Assembly (NCBI GenBank): GCA_044236545.1
Contig: JBIIGI010000003.1
Coordinates: 8,753-72,752 of the forward strand
DNA from: UBA6821 sp044236545
GTDB taxonomy: Bacteria > Verrucomicrobiota > Verrucomicrobiia > Chthoniobacterales > UBA6821
Direction of reading: 5' to 3'
Length of the DNA stretch: 64,000 nt
The position numbers and the translations under genes are program-made. The stretch's first letter is position 1; each line of letters opens with the position of its first letter. Shown here piece by piece: positions 43,349 to 54,492 of the stretch. Below the pieces are notes generated by a model, which was not told the DNA's origin, did not search any database, and saw nothing but the letters and a program-made list of their open reading frames with translations.

Positions 43349-44197
43349 ATGGCTACTTGGATCTTTCAAGGGAATCCCAATCTTTTTGATATAGATGACT
43401 ACCTCACGAGATACCAACAGTTGGTGTACTGGAGAACTCCCACCCAGAGAAATTCGATTGCCCTTGGTGATCGTGCCTTCATGTGGAGGTCAGGCGATTC
43501 CAGCGGAATTGTTGCTTCGGGCGTTGTCGTAGAGCTTCCTGCCATTGAATCACAACTCAAGCATCCTGAAGCTTTAGGAGCCGATCTCTGGATTGCAGAT
43601 GAGTTGGCAGCAAGAAGGACAGATCCAAACGCTCCCAAGGTGGGAATATCTCTGGATTCTGTTCGTTTGAACGAAGAGGAAGGGATGATCTCTCGCTCTC
43701 TTGTCAAAGAAGACCCAATTCTTTCTCAGAACACGATCATCAGGCAGCCAAACGCTACGGTCTTTTCCGTTACTACAGATCAGGCATCAAGACTTGAAGA
43801 GGTGTGGGGAGGCTCGGTGGCGAAACTCAACGAGTCCTTTGAAACGTCAGCGATAGAAGGTGATAAAAAGGTCTACTCCCATCGAAAGAGGGAGAGATCC
43901 AGATTCCTTGTCGGAAAGAAATTGGAACAGGCAAGAAGGGCAGGTGCAATTCGGTGTGAAGTCTGCCAAATCACCGAGGAAGGTGTGTATCCACAGCCTT
44001 TTGCAGCACGGATTTTTGAGGTTCATCACTTGATGCCTCTTTCTCAGGTCGAAACTCCAAGGATGACCACTCTCGATGACCTTGCGGTGGTGTGCGCAAA
44101 CTGCCACAGAGCAATCCATGCCACGACTCAGGTGGAGGAAAACTTTCTGGCGCTGAAGCGATCTTTTGGGAAAAGCAATCTCACGGAATCAGGTTGA
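43349..44197 (+). CDS. EVE-HNH fusion, likely modified-cytosine-dependent restriction endonuclease
   Basis: The 282-residue protein fuses a PUA-like EVE domain to an HNH nuclease. The EVE part (about 1-145) starts with WIFQGNPNLFDIDDYL and has DRAFMWRSGDSSGIVASGVV. The HNH domain shows Cys203/Cys206, IFEVHHLMPLS with His226-His227, and CANCHRAIH (Cys249/Cys252), a zinc-stabilised beta-beta-alpha site. Related EVE-HNH enzymes have been reported to cut DNA with modified cytosines, so type IV-like defence is likely. The ATG at 43349 is chosen because the EVE fold starts there; TTG/ATG codons at 43313 and 43316 are alternatives. Confidence 0.87.
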   Translation: MATWIFQGNPNLFDIDDYLTRYQQLVYWRTPTQRNSIALGDRAFMWRSGDSSGIVASGVVVELPAIESQLKHPEALGADLWIADELAARRTDPNAPKVGISLDSVRLNEEEGMISRSLVKEDPILSQNTIIRQPNATVFSVTTDQASRLEEVWGGSVAKLNESFETSAIEGDKKVYSHRKRERSRFLVGKKLEQARRAGAIRCEVCQITEEGVYPQPFAARIFEVHHLMPLSQVETPRMTTLDDLAVVCANCHRAIHATTQVEENFLALKRSFGKSNLTESG

Positions 44198-44270
44198 TCC
44201 AATTGGATTGTGTTGGCATAATCACTCTCCCTTCGACCTAGCTTGAAGGGCATGTTCATCAGCCCCCTTT

Positions 44271-44288
44271 TGGGGAAGTTTTGGGGAA
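44271..44288 (+). promoter_or_regulatory. Paired TGGGGAA direct repeats near the right junction
   Basis: TGGGGAA at 44271-44277 and 44282-44288, 11 bp apart, mirror the pair inside the left end (35724, 35734). They lie 35-52 bp before the tRNA, where integrase arm sites would be expected. Confidence 0.45.
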
Positions 44289-44322
44289 CAGCCCGTAGAG
44301 CCAGTGTTTAAGAGGTACAAAT

Positions 44323-44396
44323 TGCCTTGTGGTGTAACGGTAGCACAGCAGACTCTGAATCTGCTTGTCATGGTTCAAATCCATGCGAGGCAGCCA
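44323..44396 (+). tRNA. tRNA-Gln (anticodon CTG), carries the attachment site
   Basis: A 74-nt cloverleaf can be folded by eye. The acceptor stem TGCCTTG pairs with CGAGGCA through one G-T pair; the D arm is GTG-loop-CAC. The anticodon arm GCAGA-CTCTGAA-TCTGC gives CTG, and the T arm CATGG-TTCAAAT-CCATG is followed by discriminator G and encoded CCA. The first 21 bases (44323-44343) duplicate the left junction. Because insertion is at the 5' end, the present upstream region belongs to the element. Confidence 0.95.
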
Positions 44397-44404
44397 CTTT
44401 TTAA

Positions 44405-44561
44405 GGGGATAGGTTATGGGGAGCAGGTGATAGGGTATTAGCAACTCCATAGAGGGCGCGCCTAGTTTCGGCAAAGACCATAGAAGGTTTACGAGACCAT
44501 TTTCTCAACTGCGCGGGCCATGAAAGTCGCTTGGGCAGGATCCCCCTTATAGCCTATCCCC
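44405..44561. repeat. Inverted GGGGATAGG / CCTATCCCC block after tRNA-Gln
   Basis: GGGGATAGG at 44405-44413 and CCTATCCCC at 44553-44561 are inverted copies. Each is followed or preceded by further similar words (GGTTATGGGG, GATAGGGTATTA; GATAACCCATCCCC). Between them no gene is seen. The words look like a decayed miniature repeat, similar in style to the CATCTCC-rich insert in ribD. Confidence 0.4.
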
Positions 44562-44582
44562 GATAACCCATCCCCCAAGATG

Positions 44583-45224
44583 TCACTTCTTCCTGACCGG
44601 CTTGGAGTAGCTGAGGACGCGAGCGGGGGGGAAATTCTGAACCACCGTTCTGCTCCCATGATGGTCATGGAAGTGGTCGGCCACCAGACGGCGGAAATGA
44701 ACCGTGCCAGGGTTGAGGCTGGAGAGAAGATACGTGAAGGTCCGGAACGTGCCGTCGCACTCGAGTGCGGCACTGGTTGCCTGAATGATCCGTGCCTGCA
44801 GATTCTCGGGCATGTTCGCAAAGGGAAGGCCGGAAACAATCAACCGCGCGCGTCCGAGTCCGTGGCTGGCCAGGATGTCGGCCGTATCCTCCGCGGATCC
44901 ATGGTGGAAGCGCATCCCGGGGAAGCGCCGAACCAGATTGCGGTGCAGTTCGTGGTCGAACTCGATCCCCAGATACTCGACTCCCGCCGGCATCCTTTCC
45001 CGAAGCACGCTGGTGAATGGGCCAGTTCCCGGCCCGTATTCCACGACGACGTCACCGGGTTTCAGGTTCACCTCGTGAATCATGGCCTCCCCGAGTTGGC
45101 GTGAACTCGGCCAGATCGAACCCACCGTTCCCGGCCTGGTGGCGAAACGGGTGAGAAAATGCAGGGCATCCACGAGGCGATGCCTCTCAGCGGGTCTGTG
45201 TGGAGTCTGATTGGAGCCGGTCAT
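44583..45224 (-). CDS. SAM-dependent methyltransferase, phospholipid N-methyltransferase-like
   Basis: A Rossmann-type methyltransferase of 213 residues. The SAM motif is VVVEYGPGTGPFTSVL, the acidic strand end is YLGIEFDHELH, and a following GSAEDTAD and IVSGLPFANMP resemble motif IV of rRNA dimethyltransferases and of bacterial phospholipid methyltransferases (PmtA type). The N-terminal segment FATRPGTVGSIWPSSRQLGEAM is typical of the latter. Lipid methylation is thus inferred. The ATG at 45224 is preferred to a GTG at 45257 that adds 11 weak residues. It diverges from rlpA. Confidence 0.8.
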   Translation of the reverse strand: MTGSNQTPHRPAERHRLVDALHFLTRFATRPGTVGSIWPSSRQLGEAMIHEVNLKPGDVVVEYGPGTGPFTSVLRERMPAGVEYLGIEFDHELHRNLVRRFPGMRFHHGSAEDTADILASHGLGRARLIVSGLPFANMPENLQARIIQATSAALECDGTFRTFTYLLSSLNPGTVHFRRLVADHFHDHHGSRTVVQNFPPARVLSYSKPVRKK

Positions 45225-45343
45225 CGAAGAGGGTGGGGAGGGAGGGAGTTGGTACACGGAGCGGCCCGTCGAGGCAAGTATTGCGATGGCGAGGGAAGCA
45301 ACAATCCCTTGCCCGTTTTCTTATCATCGGGCTTGATAGGGTG

Positions 45344-45817
45344 ATGCGCCTGCCTCCAGCGCCCAGCGTGGATCGTCCCTTGATGGCGGTGGTCCTACTC
45401 CTGCCGCTTTTCTTTACGGGATGCGCCATGCTGACGCCTCCTGCCGCGTCACCGGCGATCTATGAATCCAAGCCCACCTCCATCGAGTATGGCAAGGCCT
45501 CCTTTTACGGCGGTAGGGATATCGGGAGAGCCACTGCCAATGGAGAGCGCTACCACGCTTCAAACTGCACGGCGGCCCATAAAAAATTACCATTCAACAC
45601 CATGGTCAAGGTGACCAATCTCAAGAACGGCAAGAGCGTTCTTGTCCGGATCAATGATCGGGGCCCTTTCGTCAAGGGGCGGATCATCGACCTCACTGTG
45701 GTCGCCGCCCGGAAGATCGAGATGATGTCCGACGGCATTATCCCGGTACGGGTGGAGGTCTTGAAGCCGATCGAAGTAATCCGGAAGCCGAATCGCGTTC
45801 TGGAACAGGGACGGTAG
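45344..45817 (+). CDS. rlpA: RlpA-like septal/cell-wall lipoprotein
   Basis: The ATG at 45344 gives 157 residues with a lipoprotein signal (PLMAVVLLLPLFFTGC). A double-psi beta-barrel domain follows: EYGKASFYGG near the start of the barrel, RATANGERYHASNCTAAHK, LPFNTMVKVTNLKNGKSV and VRINDRGPFVKGRIIDLT. RlpA proteins bind or cut peptidoglycan glycan strands lacking stem peptides. The SPOR domain found in E. coli RlpA is absent, which is common in short homologues. It is likely on the periplasmic face of the outer membrane. Confidence 0.9.
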   Translation: MRLPPAPSVDRPLMAVVLLLPLFFTGCAMLTPPAASPAIYESKPTSIEYGKASFYGGRDIGRATANGERYHASNCTAAHKKLPFNTMVKVTNLKNGKSVLVRINDRGPFVKGRIIDLTVVAARKIEMMSDGIIPVRVEVLKPIEVIRKPNRVLEQGR

Positions 45818-45880
45818 TGAATTTCTTCTGGGAAATGAAAAGGGGTTGACTCTTTCAAAAACATATCATCAAATGCAGAT

Positions 45881-46522
45881 ATGTTGATTAAAGAGATCTC
45901 AAAAGGCTTGCTTTGTGCTTCAGCCCTTGCATTCCTCGCTTCCATCAGTACTCTAAAGGCAGCGGTTCTGACTGGCATTGATCCGGTCAGCTTTACCGTG
46001 GGTAGCGGGCCGGATGTCTCTTATCTCTTGATTGATGAGTCCACCCTCTCATCGGCGCCCCTGCTTTTTGAATATCGCTATACATATGATATTCTTAACC
46101 CGATTTCAGGGTACGAACTGCTGCATGAGGTCGCGAGATTCTCCTCCTTGGACTTCACTACCATTTTCTACGGTGGCGGGTTGGGCAATGCGCTCGATTC
46201 GGTCAGTTATGGAGGGATAACGGTTTCCTCTTTCACTGCGCCTGATTTGTCTACTGGAACCTATTGGTCCTATTATGTAGCGGGTGGTTCTGAGGTCGAT
46301 GAGCCGCTTGCCGCAGGTTTATGGAAGTATGCCGAGGTCGGCATGGATTCGCGGTTCATCACACCGGGTTCATGGGATGGTTGGACTTTGGCAGGTTGGA
46401 ACCCCAGTTTTGGCGAAGCACCCTCAATATCCCCAGTGCCCGAGCCGGCCCCGTTGCCGCTTGCGGTTCTTTCCTTGGCTGCGCTTTTCTTTTTCATTCG
46501 ATGGAAACAAAAGTGGTCCTGA
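45881..46522 (+). CDS. PEP-CTERM sorted exported protein
   Basis: A signal peptide (ISKGLLCASALAFLASISTLKA) is followed by a beta-rich body and a classic PEP-CTERM tail: VPEP, a hydrophobic helix (LPLAVLSLAALFFFI) and a basic end (RWKQKW). Exosortase would cut at the PEP motif. The mature domain has no recognised family. The EpsI-type gene at the right edge of the window supports an active exosortase system. The next gene, a pseudopilin, starts inside its last 22 bp. Confidence 0.85.
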   Translation: MLIKEISKGLLCASALAFLASISTLKAAVLTGIDPVSFTVGSGPDVSYLLIDESTLSSAPLLFEYRYTYDILNPISGYELLHEVARFSSLDFTTIFYGGGLGNALDSVSYGGITVSSFTAPDLSTGTYWSYYVAGGSEVDEPLAAGLWKYAEVGMDSRFITPGSWDGWTLAGWNPSFGEAPSISPVPEPAPLPLAVLSLAALFFFIRWKQKWS

Positions 46523-47247
46523 AATCTTCACGGCGTGGTGCCTTCACCCTGACTGAGTTGCTTATCACGATATCGATCGTGGCTGTGTTGGGGGTCATCC
46601 TGATCCCGGCGGCGCAAAGCGTTTTTGCCTCCTCAACCGGGGCCACCAGCGCCCATTGCATCGCTCAGCTCAATGCCGCCGCCCAGTCCTATCTGGCCGA
46701 GAACAACATGACCTACTGGCCATACAGGGTCAGCACGAACGGTGGAACCCAGTGGTGGTTCGGTTTTGAATCACAGCAAAGCCTTCGCTCCCCGGAAGGA
46801 AAGCGTTGGCTCGATCTCAATCAAGGCCCGCTTGGCCCATACATTGCGGCCTCCGGGGGAATGTCTACGGACCCTTCGTTTTCACGTGCAAGGAACACGT
46901 TCAAGCCGAAATACGGTTCCACTCATTTTGCCTACGGCTACAATCTCCTCCTCCAGGGCAGATCTTCACTCGCTCTGAGCAGTCCGGGAAAGGTTCCTGT
47001 TTTCGCCACCTGTGCCCAGGTGAACACGTTCCAAGCTCCCGCCTCCGCAAGAAAGCCGATGGTGGAGGAATTCTACTATTTCAACACCACCGAGAGAACC
47101 GTCCACTTTCGCGTGGGGGGGCAGGCCATGGTGGGGTATGCCGACGGATCAGCCGGATATCTTCCAATGATGGCCGGAACGCTTGATTCTCGGATGCCCG
47201 GTGCCAATATCGGCCGACTTGATCCCACCCTTATCACTCCTCAATAG
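46501..47247 (+). CDS. Pseudopilin with prepilin-type N-terminus and DG-type C-terminus
   Basis: The 248-residue protein starts at the ATG at 46501, which overlaps the PEP-CTERM gene. A type IV prepilin signature RRGAFTLTELLITISIVAVL places cleavage before Phe. The C-terminal VHFRVGGQAMVGYADGSAGYLP resembles the H-x-DG domain of many planctomycete and verrucomicrobial pseudopilins, but with 12 rather than 9 residues between His and DG. It may belong to a type II secretion-like system; other parts are not in the window. The next gene starts at the first base after its stop. Confidence 0.85.
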   Translation: METKVVLKSSRRGAFTLTELLITISIVAVLGVILIPAAQSVFASSTGATSAHCIAQLNAAAQSYLAENNMTYWPYRVSTNGGTQWWFGFESQQSLRSPEGKRWLDLNQGPLGPYIAASGGMSTDPSFSRARNTFKPKYGSTHFAYGYNLLLQGRSSLALSSPGKVPVFATCAQVNTFQAPASARKPMVEEFYYFNTTERTVHFRVGGQAMVGYADGSAGYLPMMAGTLDSRMPGANIGRLDPTLITPQ

Positions 47248-47847
47248 ATGAATTCCAACCAACTCTCCTCTCGTTCGGCGATCATGGCCCTGATCCTGCT
47301 CTTTGCCGGCCTCTTCTTCCGGGTGATCCGCGTCGAGGTGGCTCCCGATATCCTTCCGAACTTCTCGCCGCTCATGGCGGCCGCCCTCTGCGGTGCGGTG
47401 TTCATTCCGGGATGGCTGGGGTTGGTTGTTCCTGTCGTGGCCTTGCTGTTTTCCGATGCCGCGCTGAATGCTCACTATGGAGAGCCGGTGATTTCCCCGC
47501 AGCTTCTCTGGACGCTGCCCTGCTATCTGATCGCAGTCGGTATCGGTTGGTTGCTCAGGGAACAAAGAGAGCGCCGCGCAGGTCTTTGGCCGATTCTCGG
47601 TGGCACCTTGCTCTCCTCGGTGATCTTTTACGTGGTGACCAACACGGGTAGTTGGCTCGGCTTCACCGCCTATCCTCAGAACCTTGCCGGATGGTTGCAG
47701 GCTCTCACCACGGGTCTGCCCGGCTATCCGCCGACCTGGACATTCTTCCGCAACAGCCTGATCGGCGACCTCCTCTTTGCGGCGTTCTTCATCGCGGTGG
47801 AACGCTCCGTCGCGCCTTCCCCGCAACCCGCCAAGGCGAGGGCCTGA
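47248..47847 (+). CDS. DUF6580-like integral membrane protein
   Basis: The 199-residue protein has about five hydrophobic segments, with FSPLMAAALCGAVFIPGWLGLVVPVV and a late WTFFRNSLIGDLLFAAFFI (segment positions ~40-65 and ~163-181). The pattern matches DUF6580, a small membrane family that resembles substrate-binding components of ECF-type transporters. The NFSP motif near 38-41 is typical. A ligand is not known. The gene follows the pseudopilin with no spacer, suggesting one transcript. Confidence 0.72.
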   Translation: MNSNQLSSRSAIMALILLFAGLFFRVIRVEVAPDILPNFSPLMAAALCGAVFIPGWLGLVVPVVALLFSDAALNAHYGEPVISPQLLWTLPCYLIAVGIGWLLREQRERRAGLWPILGGTLLSSVIFYVVTNTGSWLGFTAYPQNLAGWLQALTTGLPGYPPTWTFFRNSLIGDLLFAAFFIAVERSVAPSPQPAKARA

Positions 47848-47852
47848 AAATG

Positions 47853-48500
47853 TCAACGACCGGCGAGCCAATGCAGCGCGGGTCCGAGGCGCTTCCGCCA
47901 CGATGCGGGATCGTGCGAGCCTCCCTGTGCGCGGGTGATCCGGAACTCCCTGTCGTCCTTCCACCCCTTCGCGCGAAGGATCGCCCCGAGGTCGCGGTGG
48001 TACGGTTCGTAGCATTCGTCCAGTCCGACCGTGCCGTAGTCGAAGTGGATCCTGATTCCCTCGGGAAGGGAGTGCCGCCCTTCGAGTTCCCTCAGCATCG
48101 GGGAATGGATCGGCGGAGCCCCCTCGGTTCCCTCGAAAGAGGTCGAGAGACAGGCGGCCGCGCCGAAGAGACCGGGATGATCCAGAACCTCACGGAGGGC
48201 CGCGACGGCATCGTGCCCTGCGCCGCAGATCCATCGTGCCGCAGGAGATTCCAGCACACGGTATCGGGCCGTGATCCCGTGAAGCAGTTTCGAGGGGGAC
48301 GATCCTTCACCGCCCTCCGCGGTGACGAGAATCATTTTCGGAAGGATTCCCTCCGCATGGAGGCGGTCGGCCCATTCCTTCGCATCCAGGGAGTGCGTGA
48401 GCGCCAGCAGCAGCGGATAACGTCGTGCTCCCTCCATGGCATGGGATTCGGGAAGTTCCGCCTGCAAGTTCACCCCGTCAATTTTGAGTCGTTCCGTCAT
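47853..48500 (-). CDS. Esterase-family protein with a degenerate nucleophile elbow
   Basis: The 215-residue protein resembles short enterochelin-esterase/putative esterase proteins: YPLLLALTHSLDAKEWADRL near the start, then the region that should read GxSMGG. Here it is WICGAGHDAVAAL, so the serine is replaced. The acid and histidine regions are better kept (FDYGTVGLDE, GGSHDPASWRKRLGPALHWL). Loss of only the nucleophile suggests a non-catalytic relative. The ATG at 48500 is preferred over a GTG at 48539, because the latter would leave only 8 bp to metH. Confidence 0.65.
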   Translation of the reverse strand: MTERLKIDGVNLQAELPESHAMEGARRYPLLLALTHSLDAKEWADRLHAEGILPKMILVTAEGGEGSSPSKLLHGITARYRVLESPAARWICGAGHDAVAALREVLDHPGLFGAAACLSTSFEGTEGAPPIHSPMLRELEGRHSLPEGIRIHFDYGTVGLDECYEPYHRDLGAILRAKGWKDDREFRITRAQGGSHDPASWRKRLGPALHWLAGR

Positions 48501-48547
48501 ACCCGACCCGTAACAGGCGGCGCCGACTTCTCCAATCACTGATCATC

Positions 48548-52306
<3,759 letters not shown>

Positions 52307-52310
52307 AGGA

Positions 52311-52403
52311 GGCTTGGGATTCGGGCGCCGCGCGTTGTTGCTGCTCGCTCGCAGTAGTTCACTACAGCTTCGCTCGCGCGTCTAGCGCGGCATCCCGACT
52401 TCC
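52311..52403 (+). repeat. Structured inverted-repeat element, copy 2 (after metH)
   Basis: It starts 4 bp after the metH stop with GGCTTGGGATT. The outer stem GCCGCGC (52327-52333) and GCGCGGC (52385-52391), and the inner hairpin GCAGTAG (52351-52357) and CTACAGC (52362-52368) with one mismatch, match the layout of copy 1 at 16635. Confidence 0.65.
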
Positions 52404-52459
52404 AAGCTTGATCGAAAAATGCCTAATGCCTGATAACTGCGAGCAGCGCTACCGAGTAA

Positions 52460-53465
52460 TCAGTCGGAAATTCCTGAAAGATCCCGTTCTAGAAGTTGTG
52501 ATGCTAACAAATCCAAATCTATCGCAGGTCGAACTAAAATCTTATCAGGATTATCTTCAAGAATATCTTTTACTTGAGGGGGTGTATTAGGATTTTTAAT
52601 GATGGCTTTGCGTAATTCACAATCATCTTCTTTAGCAAGGAGTGCCAGAACATGAGAAGGTGTCTTTGTGCTTTCAGCCAAACTAATACGAACCAACTTA
52701 CTTTTATCATCAGAAATACGCATTATAATATCTGTAGAAACATTTGGATTTTCAATGATAGCAACACGCAATTCGCAATCGTCTTCTTCTGCAAGGATCG
52801 CTAGCAACGTAGATGGAGTATTTGGATTTAAGGCCACGACAAATCGGACATGACTGTCTTCATCTTTTGTGAGGCATGATAACATTTCTAGGGAGGAAGA
52901 AGGAAGCTTTGCTATGCATGCACGTACATCCCGATCTTTATCATTAATTAGCCTTTTGATTGTCTCCAAATTGGTATTTGGATTATTTACAATCGCTTCT
53001 CTAACTATAGAAGCTTCATTGTTAGCCAGTCGGTCTAATACACTAGGGTGTGTGTTTGTGTTTTCAGCTACTAGAGCGCGAACTTCAAAATCAAGAATAC
53101 CTTCATCTAAATCTCTAATTCTAGTAAGCCGATCTAGCACATCTTGGCTGGTATTAGGATGCGCGGCTATCGCTTGATGAATCCCAGTATTAAACCAATC
53201 TACAGAACCAGCTAGTAGCGCCAAAGCACTACTAGGTAGTGTTTGGGTTGCGTGCTACTTTGTAAAGAACATAAGGATAGGAATCTTCTGCAAGTTCTAA
53301 CAAGGCATCACTAGGAGTATTCAAATTACTAGCAACCAGCTCTCTCACATCGCTATTCTTATCGCCCGAAAGACACCGCAGTATTTCGGCTGGAGTATTA
53401 AGGGATGCTCCCAGAGATCTTTTTTCTTCAAGGCTTCTTTCCGAAGCGCCTTTAGGGTTTCTCAT
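52460..53465 (-). pseudogene. Leucine-rich-repeat-variant (LRV/HEAT-like) protein gene with a frameshift
   Basis: Two minus-strand frames, 53465-53232 and 53224-52460, together encode about ten repeats of the type NPNTPxxxLxxLAxDxxxxVRxxIA. The first ends at ARNPNTT plus stop; dropping one base near 53237 restores the frame as NPNT-PSSALALLAGS, matching the repeat consensus (compare NPNTPSTLLAILAEEDD). So one gene of about 335 codons has been split by a single-base change. The family forms curved alpha-solenoids for protein binding. The DNA is AT-rich relative to its surroundings, suggesting transfer. Confidence 0.75.
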
Positions 53466-53570
53466 AGTGGGCTGATTATCCTCATCAACGCAGATATTAT
53501 GTGTCTATCCGCAAAAAGTGTTGGGAACTAAACCTGATTAGATGAAGAGGGATCAAAATCAAGAGAAGGA

Positions 53571-53780
53571 TCAAGAGTTTCTGGTTTTTAGAGCCTCTAA
53601 AAAGATATCGCCCCACCGTTCATAGAACTCAAGCACTTTGGGGTGAAATCGGTATCCCCTAGTCGTGATCAAAACAATCCCTGTTCCCCGCAGGGCTTTA
53701 AAGAGTTTTTCATTCGTCTCACCATCGTACGTACTGAAGATTCCGAAACGAACAGGTTCCAACAATCCCACAAGTGTCAT
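53571..53780 (-). CDS. Short unknown protein, possibly truncated by a nonsense codon
   Basis: The 69-residue product has a winged-helix-like look (FSTYDGETNEKLFKALRGTG, then IVLITTRGYRFHPKVLEFYE). Upstream in the same frame lie ATG-AAT-AAC-ACG-CAA-CAG (from 53822) and then a TAA at 53802-53804 before the ATG at 53780. A former longer start may therefore have been interrupted. No family is recognised. Confidence 0.4.
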   Translation of the reverse strand: MTLVGLLEPVRFGIFSTYDGETNEKLFKALRGTGIVLITTRGYRFHPKVLEFYERWGDIFLEALKTRNS

Positions 53781-53850
53781 TCGAACGGCGTCATCGAGCT
53801 CTTACTGTTGCGTGTTATTCATGAAATTGAACGAGTGTAGCGAATCCGTG

Positions 53851-54129
53851 TTATCGGGCCGTGTTCTGTGATTTCGATTGGACAGCTGCGGCGACGTTCC
53901 CGATCTCTTCCTCCAGATCATGGGGATTGAATCGGGGAGCCTTCGTCTTCTCCACAATGCGGGTGATGGCGCTCTCATCGATACCGGGCAGGAGTGCTTT
54001 CAGGCCGGTAAGTTGTTCGGCGAGTAGTTCGGGGTTGCTCCCGAGGAGTTTCGCGATTCCGTTGATCGCCTGCTTGATGACTTGTTGGTTCATATGCGTT
54101 GGGTTGGTTGTTGAAGCCTGAGACACCAT
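53851..54129 (-). CDS. Small unknown helical protein
   Basis: The 92-residue product (or 80 residues from the ATG at 54093) is mostly helical: VIKQAINGIAKLLGSNPELL, AEQLTGLKALLPGIDESAIT. It has no membrane segment or known motif. It lies in the same orientation as the gene at 53571. A terminator lies 83 bp upstream of its start, on the side of the toxin-antitoxin module. Confidence 0.45.
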   Translation of the reverse strand: MVSQASTTNPTHMNQQVIKQAINGIAKLLGSNPELLAEQLTGLKALLPGIDESAITRIVEKTKAPRFNPHDLEEEIGNVAAAVQSKSQNTAR

Positions 54130-54211
54130 GTCGTCGCGGCTTTTCAGATTTTACCGTCTTATGTTGCGGTTCTTTCCTCGATCTGTCGCATGCCGTCAAG
54201 GGCCATTCTCG

Positions 54212-54234
54212 AGCCCCCTAAAGGGGGCTTTTTT
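54212..54234 (+). terminator. Rho-independent terminator
   Basis: An 8-bp perfect stem AGCCCCCT (54212-54219) with AGGGGGCT (54222-54229) and a 2-nt loop is followed by six T residues (54229-54234). Since no plus-strand gene is seen before it, it may remain from a lost gene or isolate the following module. Confidence 0.75.
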
Positions 54235-54278
54235 GCACTTTTTACTCTCGTTTTATTTTTTTCGACTGGATGCTTTCT

Positions 54279-54303
54279 AGTTTTTCCCCTTCCTGAGTTC
54301 CTG
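54279..54303 (+). repeat. 25-bp direct repeat upstream of the ybeY fragment
   Basis: The 25 bases starting AGTTTTTCCCCTTCCTGA are identical to 55244-55268, just upstream of the intact ybeY. The two copies thus precede the broken and the intact versions of the same gene start. Confidence 0.75.
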
Positions 54304-54359
54304 CTGCAACGGATGCGAAGCAACGGCCAGGCAAGCAATTCCTGATTAAAAACTCTTCC

Positions 54360-54461
54360 ATGCTCCCCACACTCACTTGGTCAAACCGCCAACGCGCGGT
54401 GAAGGTCGATCTCCCGAAGATCCGCCGGATCGTGGAGGTGGTGTTGCCTTGTGTGGATTGA
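54360..54461 (+). pseudogene. 5' fragment of a second ybeY copy
   Basis: A 33-codon frame starting at the ATG at 54360 reads TLTWSNRQRAVKVDLPKIRR, nearly the same as the first part of the intact YbeY at 55291 (VLTWSNRQRTVRLDLPKIRR), and then stops after VLPCVD. DNA identity is high but not perfect. It is a duplicated or replaced gene start lying upstream of the MntA/HepT pair. Confidence 0.75.
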
Positions 54462-54492
54462 CGCCCTGTGCTGCCGGGGGTAAGTGTGGGGC

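Larger units (their letters stand above)
35629..44343. mobile_element. Integrated element of about 8.7 kb in tRNA-Gln(CTG)
   Basis: A 21-bp direct repeat (starting TGCCTTGTGGTGTAAC) bounds an AT-rich block. It corresponds to the 5' end of the tRNA-Gln gene, which is whole only at the right end. Inside are a tyrosine integrase with an excisionase-like partner, an HUH-motif protein, a resolvase and restriction genes, and the composition is visibly poorer in GC than the flanks. No capsid, portal or conjugation genes are seen, so it is likely an integrative mobilisable or satellite-like element rather than a full phage. Boundaries are taken as the outer edges of the two repeats. Confidence 0.88.

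Noticed and set aside
48501..48547. Cobalamin riboswitch upstream of metH
   Set aside because: Only 47 bp separate metH from the divergent gene, too short for the riboswitch.
52460..53465. Regularly spaced DNA words that could suggest a CRISPR array
   Set aside because: They reflect the protein repeats of an LRV-type gene; repeats are imperfect and coding.
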